From NCBI GenBank assembly GCA_003612335.1, contig RAYO01000013.1, positions 98,259 through 162,258 on the forward strand: 64,000 bases of DNA, written 5' to 3'. The notes below the pieces were generated by a model. It saw only the letters and a list, made by a program, of their open reading frames with translations. It was not told the DNA's origin and ran no database searches. Position 1 is the first letter of the stretch. Every line of letters begins with the position of its first letter. Of the stretch, positions 11,458 through 21,610 are shown in pieces. The translations under genes were made by a program, and so were the position numbers. The DNA comes from a bacterium 1xD42-67 (GTDB lineage Bacteria; Bacillota; Clostridia; Oscillospirales; Oscillospiraceae).

Positions 11458-12258
11458 TCAGATCATATGCTTGGCGGCCAAGATGCCGGCCAGCTTGTCG
11501 CAGGTGGCCTTGTCGGCGCCCTCCAGCATCATGCCCGCGCCCTTCTGGGGGGGGGTGAAGGAGGTCAGGATGTTGGTGGGGGAGCCGCTCAGGCCGATGG
11601 TGTCCTTGTCGATGAAGGGATGATCCTTCAGGGTGTTGTAATCGAAGATCTCATAGGGCTTGGACCAGCACTCGTAGATGCCGCCCACACTCATGTAGCG
11701 GGGAGTGTTCAGCTCCTTGATGCAGGTGATCAGGCAGGGGGTCTTGACCTTGATGGTCATGTAGCCGTCCTCCAGCATCCGCTTGACGGTGATGGTGTCG
11801 CCCTCCTTGACGATCTCGGCGGCGTAGGAGACCTGGGGCAGGCCCAGCTTCTCGGCGATCTGGGGGCCCACCTGGGCGGTGTCGCCGTCGATGGCCTGAC
11901 GGCCGCACATCACGATGTCGTCCTTGTCCACGCCGATCTTGTCGATGGCGGCGGCCAGGATCTGAGAGGTGGCGTAAGTATCGGAGCCGCCGAACTCACG
12001 GGCGGACACCAGGATGGCGCGGTCCACGCCCCGGGCCATGACCTCACGCAGCATGCCCTCGGCGGGCGGGGGGCCCATGGAGACGACGATCACCTCGGCG
12101 CCGGTCTGCTCCTTCAGGACCAGAGCGGCCTCGACGGCGTTCAGGTCGTCGGGGTTGGTGATGGCGGCCATGGAGGCACGGTTCAGGGTGCCGTCGGGGT
12201 TGACGGCTACCTTACCGGAGGTATCGGGGACCTGCTTGACACATACGATGATTTTCAT
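11458..12258 (-). CDS. etfB: Electron transfer flavoprotein subunit beta
   Basis: A 266-residue EtfB beginning MKIIVCVKQVPDT, with MCGRQAIDGDTAQVGP as the AMP/FAD-binding loop typical of the family. In bifurcating complexes this subunit carries the extra FAD instead of AMP; family knowledge and the pairing with Bcd make that likely here, but it is not proved by sequence alone. It lies 18 bases after bcd and 18 before etfA. The ribosome site is ATAGGAGG. Confidence 0.97.
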   Translation of the reverse strand: MKIIVCVKQVPDTSGKVAVNPDGTLNRASMAAITNPDDLNAVEAALVLKEQTGAEVIVVSMGPPPAEGMLREVMARGVDRAILVSAREFGGSDTYATSQILAAAIDKIGVDKDDIVMCGRQAIDGDTAQVGPQIAEKLGLPQVSYAAEIVKEGDTITVKRMLEDGYMTIKVKTPCLITCIKELNTPRYMSVGGIYECWSKPYEIFDYNTLKDHPFIDKDTIGLSGSPTNILTSFTPPQKGAGMMLEGADKATCDKLAGILAAKHMI

Positions 12259-12276
12259 TTTGATCTGCCTCCTATC

Positions 12277-13419
<1,143 letters not shown>

Positions 13420-13551
13420 TTTGCAGTCCTCCTAGTTTAAATTACTTGACACTATCGTGAGCGCTCCCTCCGGGACCAGGGGGCCCTCCCCGCCGGGGCG
13501 GGGGCGGCGGAGCAAAACGATACATGACAGCATGCCAGACCTGCCGCCCAT

Positions 13552-13573
13552 CTTCGTTAGAATTTTAACGAAG
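13552..13573. promoter_or_regulatory. Rex-like palindrome in the bcd leader
   Basis: CTTCGTTAGAATTTTAACGA plus AG is a 22-base palindrome with one mismatched pair. Its core, GTTAG-AATT-TTAAC, differs by one base from the clostridial Rex core GTTAA-N4-TTAAC. It lies about 85 bases downstream of the bcd -10, where a bound repressor could block elongation. Rex, an NADH sensor, controls bcd operons in other clostridia. Binding here is inference. Confidence 0.45.
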
Positions 13574-13657
13574 GGAGGGCGAAAAAAGAGCGACACGGCC
13601 TGTCCTGGTGCTGCAAAGCCTCTCAGGTCCGGCAAATGTAGCGGTCTGACTGACAAA

Positions 13658-13686
13658 ATTATATCGGGTTTTTGACTGTAAAGCAA
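13658..13686 (-). promoter_or_regulatory. Promoter of bcd-etfB-etfA
   Basis: TTGCTT, a 17-base spacer and TATAAT on the minus strand, giving a leader of about 230 bases before the bcd ATG. Confidence 0.75.
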
Positions 13687-13825
13687 GTGGGATGGACCTG
13701 GCAAAATAGACAGTTTTTCAAAACTGGATCTGTATAAAAAGTAAAAATATGAGGATGTTGCCTGGAAGTGTGCAGATGTTGTCCAGGCCTCCCGGGGAAG
13801 GACCTCCCTCCAGAGGGAGAGGCAG

Positions 13826-13857
13826 GAAAAACACGCCCCGGGAGATCCCGGGGCGTG
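13826..13857 (-). terminator. Terminator after hbd
   Basis: CACGCCCCGGGA pairs with TCCCGGGGCGTG, and on the minus strand TTTTTCC follows. It separates hbd from bcd. Confidence 0.85.
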
Positions 13858-13872
13858 CCGTCAGCGCAGATA

Positions 13873-14712
13873 TCACTTCTTGGTGTAGTCGTAGAAGCCC
13901 TTGCCGGTCTTGCGGCCCAGCAGGCCGCCCCGGACCATCTTCTTGAGCAGGTAAGTGGGGCGGTACTTGGAGTCGCCCAGCTCGGTGTACAGGGTCTCCA
14001 TGATGGCCAGGCACACGTCCAGACCGATCAGGTCACCCAGGGCCAGGGGGCCCATGGGGTGGTTGGCGCCGAACTGCATGGACTTGTCGATATCCTCCAC
14101 AGAGGCGGCGCCGGTCTCTACCAGGGCGATAGCGTCGTTGATCATGGGGATCAGCAGCTTGTTGACCACGAAGCCGGGGGCCTCCTTCACCTCGACAGGC
14201 TCCTTGCCCAGCTCCTTGGACAGGTCGTAGATGAACTGGAAGGTCTCATCAGTAGTGTGGATGCCACGGATGATCTCGATCAGCTTCATGCTGGGCACGG
14301 GGTTGAAGAAGTGCATCCCGATGAGGTGGTGCTCCAGGCCCTGGTCCATCTCGGTGATGGACAGAGAGGAGGTGTTGGAGGCGAAGATGCACCCGGGCTT
14401 GCAAAGGGCGTCCAGCTCGGTGAGCAGGGCCTTCTTGGTGCCCATGTCCTCCTTGACGCACTCGATCACCAGGTCGGCGTCGGCAGCGGCGGACTTCTCC
14501 TCCACCAGGATGTTGGCCATCAGGGCGTCCTTGGCGGCCTGGTCCATCCGGCCCTTGTCCACCCGCTTCTGGAGGGACTTGTCCAGATTGTCCTTGTGCC
14601 GCTGGGCGGAAGCCACGCTGCTGGCATACATCAGGGCGGTGTGGCCCTTGGCCGCGAAGACCTGGGCGATGCCGCTGCCCATGGTGCCGGCGCCGAAGAT
14701 CGCTACTTTCAT
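13873..14712 (-). CDS. hbd: 3-hydroxybutyryl-CoA dehydrogenase
   Basis: A 279-residue protein with the N-terminal Rossmann motif [14 protein letters not shown], the catalytic His in [10 protein letters not shown] and the C-terminal dimer domain with [17 protein letters not shown]. It reduces acetoacetyl-CoA to 3-hydroxybutyryl-CoA with NAD(P)H in butyrate synthesis. Here it has its own promoter and terminator instead of sharing the bcd transcript, and thiolase and crotonase genes are not in the window. AGGAGG precedes the ATG. Confidence 0.96.
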   Translation of the reverse strand: MKVAIFGAGTMGSGIAQVFAAKGHTALMYASSVASAQRHKDNLDKSLQKRVDKGRMDQAAKDALMANILVEEKSAAADADLVIECVKEDMGTKKALLTELDALCKPGCIFASNTSSLSITEMDQGLEHHLIGMHFFNPVPSMKLIEIIRGIHTTDETFQFIYDLSKELGKEPVEVKEAPGFVVNKLLIPMINDAIALVETGAASVEDIDKSMQFGANHPMGPLALGDLIGLDVCLAIMETLYTELGDSKYRPTYLLKKMVRGGLLGRKTGKGFYDYTKK

Positions 14713-14795
14713 AACTGTTTTCCTCCTAAAAATCCATATCTGCCGGCCCCGCCGGCGGGACTGGCCGGTCTCCCGGCCCCGCTCTCTTGTCCCAC

Positions 14796-14824
14796 AGTAT
14801 AACCGATTTTCCCCGGGAACGCAA
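14796..14824 (-). promoter_or_regulatory. Promoter of hbd
   Basis: TTGCGT, 17 bases, TATACT on the minus strand, about 85 bases before the hbd ATG. Confidence 0.7.
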
Positions 14825-14850
14825 GAGGGAGCGGGGAAATTTTTGGAGGG

Positions 14851-15999
14851 CTACTCCTCAAACATATTGGCCAGCTCCGCCGCCTCAGCATCGGTGAGGT
14901 AGGCGGCCCCTGCGATCGTGCCGTTGGGATCTGGAGCGGCCTCGTCCCGCTCCTCCCCGTGGTCCAGATCGCCGTAGACCCGGGTGATGGCCGTATTCAG
15001 CTCATAGGGGAAGAACAGATCAGCGGTGAGCTCCTCCCCATCGATCCAGTCCCGGGCCTGGAGGGTGAAGCAGTCCACCTGGTCCTCCGGGTCGCAGCGC
15101 TCCTCGCTGCGGACCAGGGAGAGGATCTGCCAGCCGCCGGGGTCGTTAGTGCGATCGATCAGCCAGCGCAGGGACTGGAAGTAGACGGGCATGGGCAGTG
15201 CCTCGGCGCTGCTGGGGTCCTGGTAGAAGGTCTCGCCGTGGTCCAGCTGCCACCGGGACCAGGGCTCGTCCTGGCCCCATTCAAATTCCGGGTCCACGGT
15301 GTACACGTCCACCCCGCCGGGGGCCATGACAGCCAAGTGACCATACCAATATCCGGCGTTCCCGTCCGGGGCGTCCTCCGCCGTCGGCCACCTCCGAGCC
15401 AAGCGTACCCTGTCCCATAAAAACATCCCCGCTTCTCCGTAGTATTGCCCGTTCATCTGCCCATTGAAGGTGTACAGCACACGGTAGTCGCCGTTGTCGT
15501 CCTGGAAGGTGACCACATTGGGGATCCCCCCGTGATAGGAACACTGGAAGACGTCGGTGAGCACCCTCCCGCTGGCCTCATCCACGACCCCCAGGATCAG
15601 GGTGTTCTCCAGGTGATCCTCCACGAAGACCACCCCTAGGGCCCAGCCGTCCTTCCGGATGTGGTCCAGCAGCTGGGGGTGGGGGACCTGGAAGGGATGT
15701 TCCTCCTCCGCAGCCTGGAACAGGGCATCCAGCAGAGCCTGCTCCTCCTCCGAACTAAGCAGGCCATCCCCCTGCTGGGAGGAGGCGGGCTGGTCTGAGA
15801 CGTCCGGGGCCTCCGCCTCCTTCACCTGGCAGGACACCAGATCCCCGCAGGACAGGGCGATCAGGCACATCAGGGCCAGGAAGAGGGCAGGGGGCCGCTT
15901 CTTGGGCCCGGAGAAGATGTTTTTCAGCCGGATCTCGGTCTCCTTCGCCGACCTGGACAGGCCGGTGGAGAAGGGGGTATGAGGCATTTTGTCGTTCAT
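14851..15999 (-). CDS. BlaR1 C-terminal-half-like membrane protein, paralog 1
   Basis: A 382-residue protein. Residues 1-36 are a basic cytosolic segment (FSTGLSRSAKETEIRLKNIF, then SGPKKRPP), followed by one membrane helix with LALMCLIALSCGDLVSC. This matches, by position and character, the part of BlaR1-type M56 receptors just after the protease domain. The remaining 320 residues face outside and resemble the sensor tails of such receptors (GVVDEASGRVLTDVFQCSYHGG region); no catalytic motif is visible. It is the last gene of the blaI-M56 operon, 18 bases after paralog 2, with GAAAGGAA before its ATG. The Cys after the helix could be lipidated, but the lipobox is weak. Confidence 0.75.
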   Translation of the reverse strand: MNDKMPHTPFSTGLSRSAKETEIRLKNIFSGPKKRPPALFLALMCLIALSCGDLVSCQVKEAEAPDVSDQPASSQQGDGLLSSEEEQALLDALFQAAEEEHPFQVPHPQLLDHIRKDGWALGVVFVEDHLENTLILGVVDEASGRVLTDVFQCSYHGGIPNVVTFQDDNGDYRVLYTFNGQMNGQYYGEAGMFLWDRVRLARRWPTAEDAPDGNAGYWYGHLAVMAPGGVDVYTVDPEFEWGQDEPWSRWQLDHGETFYQDPSSAEALPMPVYFQSLRWLIDRTNDPGGWQILSLVRSEERCDPEDQVDCFTLQARDWIDGEELTADLFFPYELNTAITRVYGDLDHGEERDEAAPDPNGTIAGAAYLTDAEAAELANMFEE

Positions 16000-16017
16000 G
16001 TCGTGTTCCTTTCTTCG

Positions 16018-17097
16018 TCAAAGGATGTCTCCCATCCACACTGCCGGGCCCAATTTGTACGCGCCGTCCTCATAGACCACGGGAAAATAGGCGCTGGCCA
16101 GATACTCCAAAGTCAGGCAGGAGAAGTCCAGATCTAGGTCGCAGACGAGCTGGCCGTCCTTTTTTAGGAAACGCACCTGATTGCCCACCTGTACGGTCCC
16201 CTTGAAGGGCTCCGCCAGCTGGGTCAGGTCCACCTTCCACTCCCGCTCCCCGCTGACCAGCCGGGCGGTGTTCCCGTTGGGGCTGGCGAAAATCTCCAGG
16301 GGGATCTCCGAGCAGTCCGGGATGGTGTATGTCATGTCCTCCAGGTCAAAGATGTAAAGATCCTCCTCATAGGCCCCGGTGCCCCCGCCCAGGCAGAGGA
16401 TCACCGCCGCCTCGGGCCGGCCGTCAGCGTCGAAGTCGTCCACCAGCAGCGTGGGGCCGCTTACGTATTTGGCGTTGCCGTCCCAGCACAGGTGGAAGTA
16501 CTCGGCCCGGTCCCTGTGGCGCAGGACGATGCCCCGCCCTTCGGGGTCCCACACCGGGATGTGGACCAGGGGCTCTGCATCAGGCACACTGTCGGGATCG
16601 AACACAAAGTAGACCGTGACGTCCTCCTTCTCGTCGTAGGCCACAGGCAGGAGGGTATCCCGCCAGTAGTCCTTTTTGGATGCTCCATTGATGTCCACCG
16701 CCTCCCGGGGCAGCTGGTCCGCGAGGAGGTCTTCCAGCAGGGCCATCTCCTGTTCGGTGGGAAAGTCATCATAGTACCAGTCTCTCGTCCGCCCCTTATA
16801 CTGCATCAGGCTGGCGTCCAACTCTACCGGCGTCCAGGCGGGCTCCTCCGGCGCAGAGTCGTCCGGGAGCACGGCCGCCGAGGCGGAGGCGTCGGGGGCA
16901 TCCGGGACCTCTGCCCCGGCCACCTGGCAGGACACCAGATCCCCGCAGGACAGGGCGATCAGGCACATCAGAGCCAGGAAGAGGACGGGGGGCCGCTTCT
17001 TGGGCCCGGAGAAGATGTTTTCCAGGCGGATCTTGGTCTCCCTGGCCGACCTGGACAGGCCGGTGGAGAAGGGGGTATGGGGCATTTTGTCGTTCAT
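16018..17097 (-). CDS. BlaR1 C-terminal-half-like membrane protein, paralog 2
   Basis: A 359-residue protein with the same first ~58 residues as paralog 1 (MNDKMPHTPFSTGLSRSARE onward), one membrane helix, then a different outer domain. The outer part contains VDDFDADGRPEAAVI, a calcium-binding FG-GAP/VCBS-like loop, within a beta-rich region. No enzyme motif is seen. The start at 17097 follows AAAGGAAG; a longer in-frame start nine codons up lacks the shared cassette context. It lies 80 bases after paralog 3 and 18 before paralog 1. Likely role: a sensor or accessory domain working with the upstream M56 protease, by inference. Confidence 0.75.
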   Translation of the reverse strand: MNDKMPHTPFSTGLSRSARETKIRLENIFSGPKKRPPVLFLALMCLIALSCGDLVSCQVAGAEVPDAPDASASAAVLPDDSAPEEPAWTPVELDASLMQYKGRTRDWYYDDFPTEQEMALLEDLLADQLPREAVDINGASKKDYWRDTLLPVAYDEKEDVTVYFVFDPDSVPDAEPLVHIPVWDPEGRGIVLRHRDRAEYFHLCWDGNAKYVSGPTLLVDDFDADGRPEAAVILCLGGGTGAYEEDLYIFDLEDMTYTIPDCSEIPLEIFASPNGNTARLVSGEREWKVDLTQLAEPFKGTVQVGNQVRFLKKDGQLVCDLDLDFSCLTLEYLASAYFPVVYEDGAYKLGPAVWMGDIL

Positions 17098-17177
17098 GAT
17101 AGCTTCCTTTCTGTACTTTGACATCTTTGGCTCATCTCCAGACGCTGTTCAAAAAGCCGGCATCGTTCGAACAAGCC

Positions 17178-18209
17178 CTAGTTGAACATATCATAGAGAG
17201 CGATCTGCTCCACCTGGTCCCCCTGGAAAAAGAACAGCAGTGCGGGGCCCAGACCGGAGCCGTTGTCGCCGGGGATGTAATAGATCAGGTCCTCATCCGG
17301 ATACATGGACCAGTAGTCGCCAGCGACAGCCTCCGGATAGGCGGCCAGCACCTCCGCCCGGGTGGAGCCTACCCGGATCTGCCGAGGGGTGTACAGGTCG
17401 GAGCGGGTGGTATACAGGTTCGAGAGGAACCAGCTGTCCTCCTCCGCGGCGTAGTACCGTGTGGCGGTGAGGCCCTCCGCCGTCCAGCTGTCCCAGTAGC
17501 TCTCGGGGGAATAGCCCGCCTCCAGATACTCTGCTCCCGCCTCCAGATCTGGGAAGATCTTCGGCCAGTTCCCGGGTCCAATGGGGGTGGACCAGTGGTC
17601 CCGGAACAGGCAGACCTCCAGATCGTTCAGGCGCCACACTGCCTTGCGCAGGGCATCCTCGGCGGTCATCCCCTCTATTTCGAAGGTGGCCCGGCGGATC
17701 GGCCGGACGGGTGCCCCCTCCTCATCCAAAAGGAAGAGCAGGACATCCGGGTAGGGCATCTCGTGCCACGCCAGGACCCCGTCCCGGGCATAGTACCGGC
17801 TGGACCGGACCTCATAGAGCCCATAGCGCTGGCCCTCCACGGCGGCCTCCCCCCAGAGGGCGGCGGAATCCAGCCGCTGGCTCTCCTCCTCCGGCTGATC
17901 CGGCACCTCCTCCGGGAGATAGATGGGGCGGAAGGGCTGTTCCTCCCGATAGAAGGACGCAGCCATCCCGCTGAGCTGCTGGGCGGCGGAGACGGCGGAG
18001 CTGTCCTGTTCCTCGGGCGGGGCGGCCTCCCGGATATGGCAGGACACCAGATCCCCGCAGGACAAGGCGATCAGGCACATCAGGGCCAGGAAGAGGACGG
18101 GGGGCCGCTTTTTCGGCCCGGAGAAGATGTTTTGCAGACGGATCCTGGTCTCCTTCGCCGACCTGGACAGGCCGGTGGAGAAGGGGGTACGGGGCATTTT
18201 GTTATCCAT
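17178..18209 (-). CDS. BlaR1 C-terminal-half-like membrane protein, paralog 3
   Basis: A 343-residue protein starting MDNKMPRTPFSTGLSRSAKE, with the shared cytosolic segment and helix. Its outer domain ends in TPRQIRVGSTRAEVLAAYP and a following beta pair, which resembles the small BamE/SmpA-like fold often attached to M56 receptors. The rest is Tyr/Trp-rich and unrecognised. AAGGAGAT precedes the ATG at 18209. It starts 16 bases after the end of the frameshifted paralog 4, so the genes are co-transcribed. The frame extends 80 codons upstream but that part overlaps the previous gene and is not supported. Confidence 0.75.
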   Translation of the reverse strand: MDNKMPRTPFSTGLSRSAKETRIRLQNIFSGPKKRPPVLFLALMCLIALSCGDLVSCHIREAAPPEEQDSSAVSAAQQLSGMAASFYREEQPFRPIYLPEEVPDQPEEESQRLDSAALWGEAAVEGQRYGLYEVRSSRYYARDGVLAWHEMPYPDVLLFLLDEEGAPVRPIRRATFEIEGMTAEDALRKAVWRLNDLEVCLFRDHWSTPIGPGNWPKIFPDLEAGAEYLEAGYSPESYWDSWTAEGLTATRYYAAEEDSWFLSNLYTTRSDLYTPRQIRVGSTRAEVLAAYPEAVAGDYWSMYPDEDLIYYIPGDNGSGLGPALLFFFQGDQVEQIALYDMFN

Positions 18210-18225
18210 CACGATCTCCTTTCTG

Positions 18226-20238
18226 TCATCGATCCCAAGTGAAGAATCCATATCCTGTCTCCAGGCTGTGCAGGCCGTACCGGCCCAAGGTCTGACTGGC
18301 AACATGGAGAGGATTCCGGCTACCGATGGGCTGCCAGGTCCAGAAGTCCCCAGCGCCGTACAGTTCGGTGCCCGGCGCGTGGCCCTGGGCGCCGGGAGCA
18401 TAGAACAGGAACGCCGCTCCAGGCGGGAGGGGGCCGTCCACGTCGTCAAAGCCGTAGGGATCGCTGGAGATATAGTGGATCCCGCCCTCGTCCCACTCCT
18501 CGCCGACGGGGCGGCCGGTGTCCAGCACCAGCTCCTCCAGGATCATATACCAGGAGGCGTCGGAGACCTGGGCGATATCCTTGAACCGCCCGTGGAACTG
18601 GCAGACATAGTGGACGTCCATATCGGCGTCGCAGTAGTCCCCGGTGAAGGAGCCGTCGGGGGCTAGGGTGAGTTCGATCCGCCAGGCCCCCGCCCCGCTG
18701 AAGAAGGTCAGCTCTATGGGCCCGTCGATGGGCAGGCCGGTCCCGGGCACGGCGGCGGGAGGCGTCCAGTCGGCGGGCGCAGCGGCGGCCAGGGCCCGCA
18801 GGTCCTCCTCCAGGGACTTGCCGCTGTTCCGGGCAAAGCCCTCCAGCCGGCTCAGGTCCTCCCGTCCCTCAGCCGGAAAACCAGGGTCGGTGGTGAAGAG
18901 CAGCTCGCTGTGGCCGAGCAGGCCGTTGAGCTCGTCCACAAAGGCGGCGATGGCCGCCGGGTCGAACTCCCCGTGGTGGGGAGAACCGAAGTTCAGGTCG
19001 AAGGAGATGCTGTCCCACCGGGCGTCCTCGGTAAACTCCCCCGCCCAGGTGCTCAGGCTGTAGTCTAGGCGGCAGATCCCCTGTTCCTCGTACACGCTGT
19101 AGTCCAGCAGGTAGTCCACTCCGTCCAGGGCACACAGGAAGAGGGAACTGGGATAGCTCCGCTCCCCCACCTTCTGGGCCAGGACCTGGCCGTCCTCCCA
19201 GATCTCCAGGGTCAGGTCCCCGTCCGCCTCCTCCAGCAGGATGAAGTGCTCCAGGATCCCGTTGCCGTTCCAGTCCGGGGTGCGGAGCAGGCCGGGTCGG
19301 GACCCGTCGGCGGGGATCTCCCGGCTGTTCAGGTAGTCGGCGGCGGCGGGCAGGGTCCGGAAGCGCAGGGCCAGGGGCTGGGCGTCCCCTAAGATGGGCT
19401 CCAGCCACGCCTGATAGACCGACTGGTCCACCGCCTCCCTGCTGTAGCCGATGAAATCGTCCCCCAGGTCCTCTCCCGGGGTGATGTAGTAGAGGATGTT
19501 CGCCACGCTCTCGTCCTTCTCCACGGGGAAGGGGGGCAGATCTTCCGGATCTTCATCGGAGACTTTCTCCTCCCAGGCGTCCACATGGCCCGCCGGGGCG
19601 TAGCTGTCCGTCTCAGGCTGATAGCTGTACAGGGTATAGGGCCAAAAGTCGCTGGTCCAGCTCCCCTGGGCGTGGGAGTCGTTCTCCGCCATAGCTCCGT
19701 TGGTATAGAAGGTGAGGGAGGGGCCGCCCTCGTACTGGATACGGACGGAATCGGAGGGCTCGTCATAGTCCAGCACCCAACCCCGACGCCCCGCGGTGGG
19801 GGCGGTGGTGAAACAGATCACCAGCTCCTCCCGGCCGTCCCCGTCCACATCGGCCACGGCAAAGGTGTTTTCAAACATATACCCGGACAGGGATCCCTCC
19901 GGGATCTGAGTACCGTCGGGCAGGATATTTTCCCAGAGCATCCTGTGGATCGTCTCCCCATAGCGTTCCCGGGCCCGGCTGTCCGCCTCCGCCGGCTGAG
20001 GGGCGGCGGGCTCCCGGAGGGCGAGGTCCGCCCAGGAGGCGCTGGGGAGGGTCTCCGCCCCTTTCATCTGGCAGGACACCAGATCCCCGCAGGACAAGGC
20101 GATCAGGCACATCAGGGCCGGAAAAGGACGGGGGGCGCTTCTTGGGCCCGGAGAAGATGTTTTTCAGCCGGATCTCGGCCTCCCTCGCCTGACTGGACAG
20201 GCCGGTGGAGAAGGGGGTACGAGGCATTTTCCTTTCAT
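18226..20238 (-). pseudogene. BlaR1 C-terminal-half-like paralog 4, frameshifted in its N-terminal cassette
   Basis: The downstream 628-codon frame (from MCLIALSCGDL at 20112) is intact and encodes a large outer domain with a calcium-type loop (VADVDGDGREELVI). Compared with the three sister cassettes, this copy lacks one base near the start (ATGAAAGGAAAATGCC) and two bases between 20119 and 20141. The helix is therefore out of frame with the start codon. Either the gene is broken, or the assembly has indel errors in G-rich tracts, or translation starts inside the helix. It follows the M56 gene and precedes paralog 3 closely. Confidence 0.65.
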
Positions 20239-20276
20239 GGGCGCTCCTTTCTCTGTCCGGGCCCGCTGCTGGGCCC

Positions 20277-21188
20277 TCATTTCTCGCCCTCCTGCGCCCT
20301 GGCCACGGCGGTGAGGATGGTCTGGCCATAGGCGGAGTAGGCCTCCCGAGGAAGGAGGCGCAGGGCGTCCTCGTCGCAGGCCAGCTCGGTGTCCCGCTCC
20401 ACCAGGCGGACCATATACCACATCAGGGGGTCGAACCAATACAGAGCGTTGACCCACGCGGCCAGCAGCTTGAGCCAGATGTCCCGGCGGCGGTAGTGGG
20501 TGAGCTCGTGGAGGAGGGAGAAGCCCAGATCCTCCCCGGACATGGACCCCTGGGGCAGGAGGATGGCGGGGCGGAACGCTCCGGCCAGCATGGGGACCTT
20601 CAGCCCCTGGCATACCAGCAGCCGGGGACGCTCATCCAGGTCCAGCTGATCCCCCAGGGCGTTGAAGGCGTGGATCGCGGCGTCCTCTGTGACGGGAGAG
20701 GACCACCGGCGGAGGTAGCTCAGGAATCGCAGGTGGGCCCACAGCTCCCACAGGAGCATCGCCGCCGCCCCTGCCAGCCAGACGGCCATCAGGATCTGGG
20801 ACCGGGAGAGGTCCCGCCGGGCCTGGCCGGCTTCCGGGACACCGGAGGGCGTGACTGCCGGACCATCGTTGGGGAGAGTCTGGCCCCCCTGGACGCCGGG
20901 ACCAGGCTGGACGGGGAGCTGGGCTCCCCCCGCCGGGGGAGCGGGCAGGGCGGGCGGCTGAGGGGCGGCGGGGGTGGTGGGCAGGTCCACCTGGATAGGC
21001 GCCCGGGCATCGGCGCGGGGCATCAGGGGCAGAGGGACGGCCAGCCGCAGGCAGAGGAGCAGCCAGATCCAGCACCGCCACCGGGCGCCGTACCGGCTCC
21101 AGGTGGAGCGGCCCGCCAGGGCCAGAGCGATCACGGCGGCGGAACCGCCCAAAGCCAGCCCGCCAAGGGCAAGGAGGATCCGATCCAT
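20277..21188 (-). CDS. M56-family metalloprotease, BlaR1/MecR1-like, lacking the C-terminal helix and sensor
   Basis: A 303-residue membrane protein. Hydrophobic helices lie near residues 5-26, 35-50 and 115-135. The zinc protease domain has LLHELTHYRRRD and the downstream ACDEDAL motif. It ends at about 30 residues past ACDE, where normal BlaR1 proteins continue into a fourth helix and an extracellular sensor. Those parts seem to be supplied by the four downstream paralogs. Expected role: signal-induced cleavage of the BlaI-type repressor. The start ATG overlaps the repressor stop by one base (TGATG), so the two are translationally coupled. Confidence 0.88.
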   Translation of the reverse strand: MDRILLALGGLALGGSAAVIALALAGRSTWSRYGARWRCWIWLLLCLRLAVPLPLMPRADARAPIQVDLPTTPAAPQPPALPAPPAGGAQLPVQPGPGVQGGQTLPNDGPAVTPSGVPEAGQARRDLSRSQILMAVWLAGAAAMLLWELWAHLRFLSYLRRWSSPVTEDAAIHAFNALGDQLDLDERPRLLVCQGLKVPMLAGAFRPAILLPQGSMSGEDLGFSLLHELTHYRRRDIWLKLLAAWVNALYWFDPLMWYMVRLVERDTELACDEDALRLLPREAYSAYGQTILTAVARAQEGEK

Positions 21189-21574
21189 CACTGCGGCCCT
21201 CCGTTCAGCTGGTCCAAAAGGGCCTGGAGGTCCTCCAGTTCGTCCCGGCGGATCCCCTGCCTGGCCAGGGCGGCCACGAAATTCCGGGGGGAGCCGTAGA
21301 GCCGGTCCAGCACCGCCCGGCTGTCGAAGGCCTGATACGCCTCCTGATCCACCAGAGGGGTGTACAGATTGCTCTTCCCCTCCCGGCGGACGGCCACGAA
21401 GCCCTTGTCCGCCAGACGGGAGAGATAGGTGTTGATGGTGTTGGCCGCCCAACTGAAGGGGGCCAGCCGGGCCTCCAGGAGGGCGCGGGGAGTGTCCGGC
21501 CCGGTGGTCCACAGGGCCTTCATCACTTCCAGTTCCGTGTCGGGGAGCCTCTTCATAAACAGGATCACATCCAC
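21188..21574 (-). CDS. BlaI/MecI/CopY-family repressor
   Basis: A 128-residue winged-helix repressor: LPDTELEVMKALWTTGPDTP at the N-terminus, WAANTINTYLSRLADKGFVA as recognition helix region, then a dimerisation tail. Family members bind ACTACA-NN-TGTAGT dyads and are cut by an M56 receptor protease. The most upstream start is GTG at 21574; the ATG at 21556 (MKRLPDTELE) is equally possible, since neither has a strong ribosome site. It leads the operon and overlaps the M56 gene. Two operator dyads cover its promoter, so it is probably autoregulated. Confidence 0.88.
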   Translation of the reverse strand: MDVILFMKRLPDTELEVMKALWTTGPDTPRALLEARLAPFSWAANTINTYLSRLADKGFVAVRREGKSNLYTPLVDQEAYQAFDSRAVLDRLYGSPRNFVAALARQGIRRDELEDLQALLDQLNGGPQ

Positions 21575-21610
21575 TTCATTTGTAGTCGTCTATCATACTA
21601 CACTTGTCGT
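21573..21610. promoter_or_regulatory. Two BlaI/MecI-type operator dyads
   Basis: Site 1 at 21573-21587 reads ACTTCA-TT-TGTAGT and site 2 at 21597-21610 reads ACTACA-CT-TGTCGT. Each differs by one base from the family dyad ACTACA-NN-TGTAGT. Centres are 24 bases apart. Site 2 overlaps the -10 region and site 1 the expected transcription start. Confidence 0.7.

Larger units (their letters stand above)
15823..20238 (-). repeat. Four dispersed copies of a ~177-bp N-terminal cassette
   Basis: Copies lie at 15823-15999, 16921-17097, 18036-18209 and about 20068-20238. The first two are each 177 bases and I count about nine mismatches between them. Each copy covers the start codon, basic segment and membrane helix of one paralog. 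Beyond the cassette the genes are unrelated. This pattern points to recent duplication or ongoing gene conversion. Confidence 0.85.
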
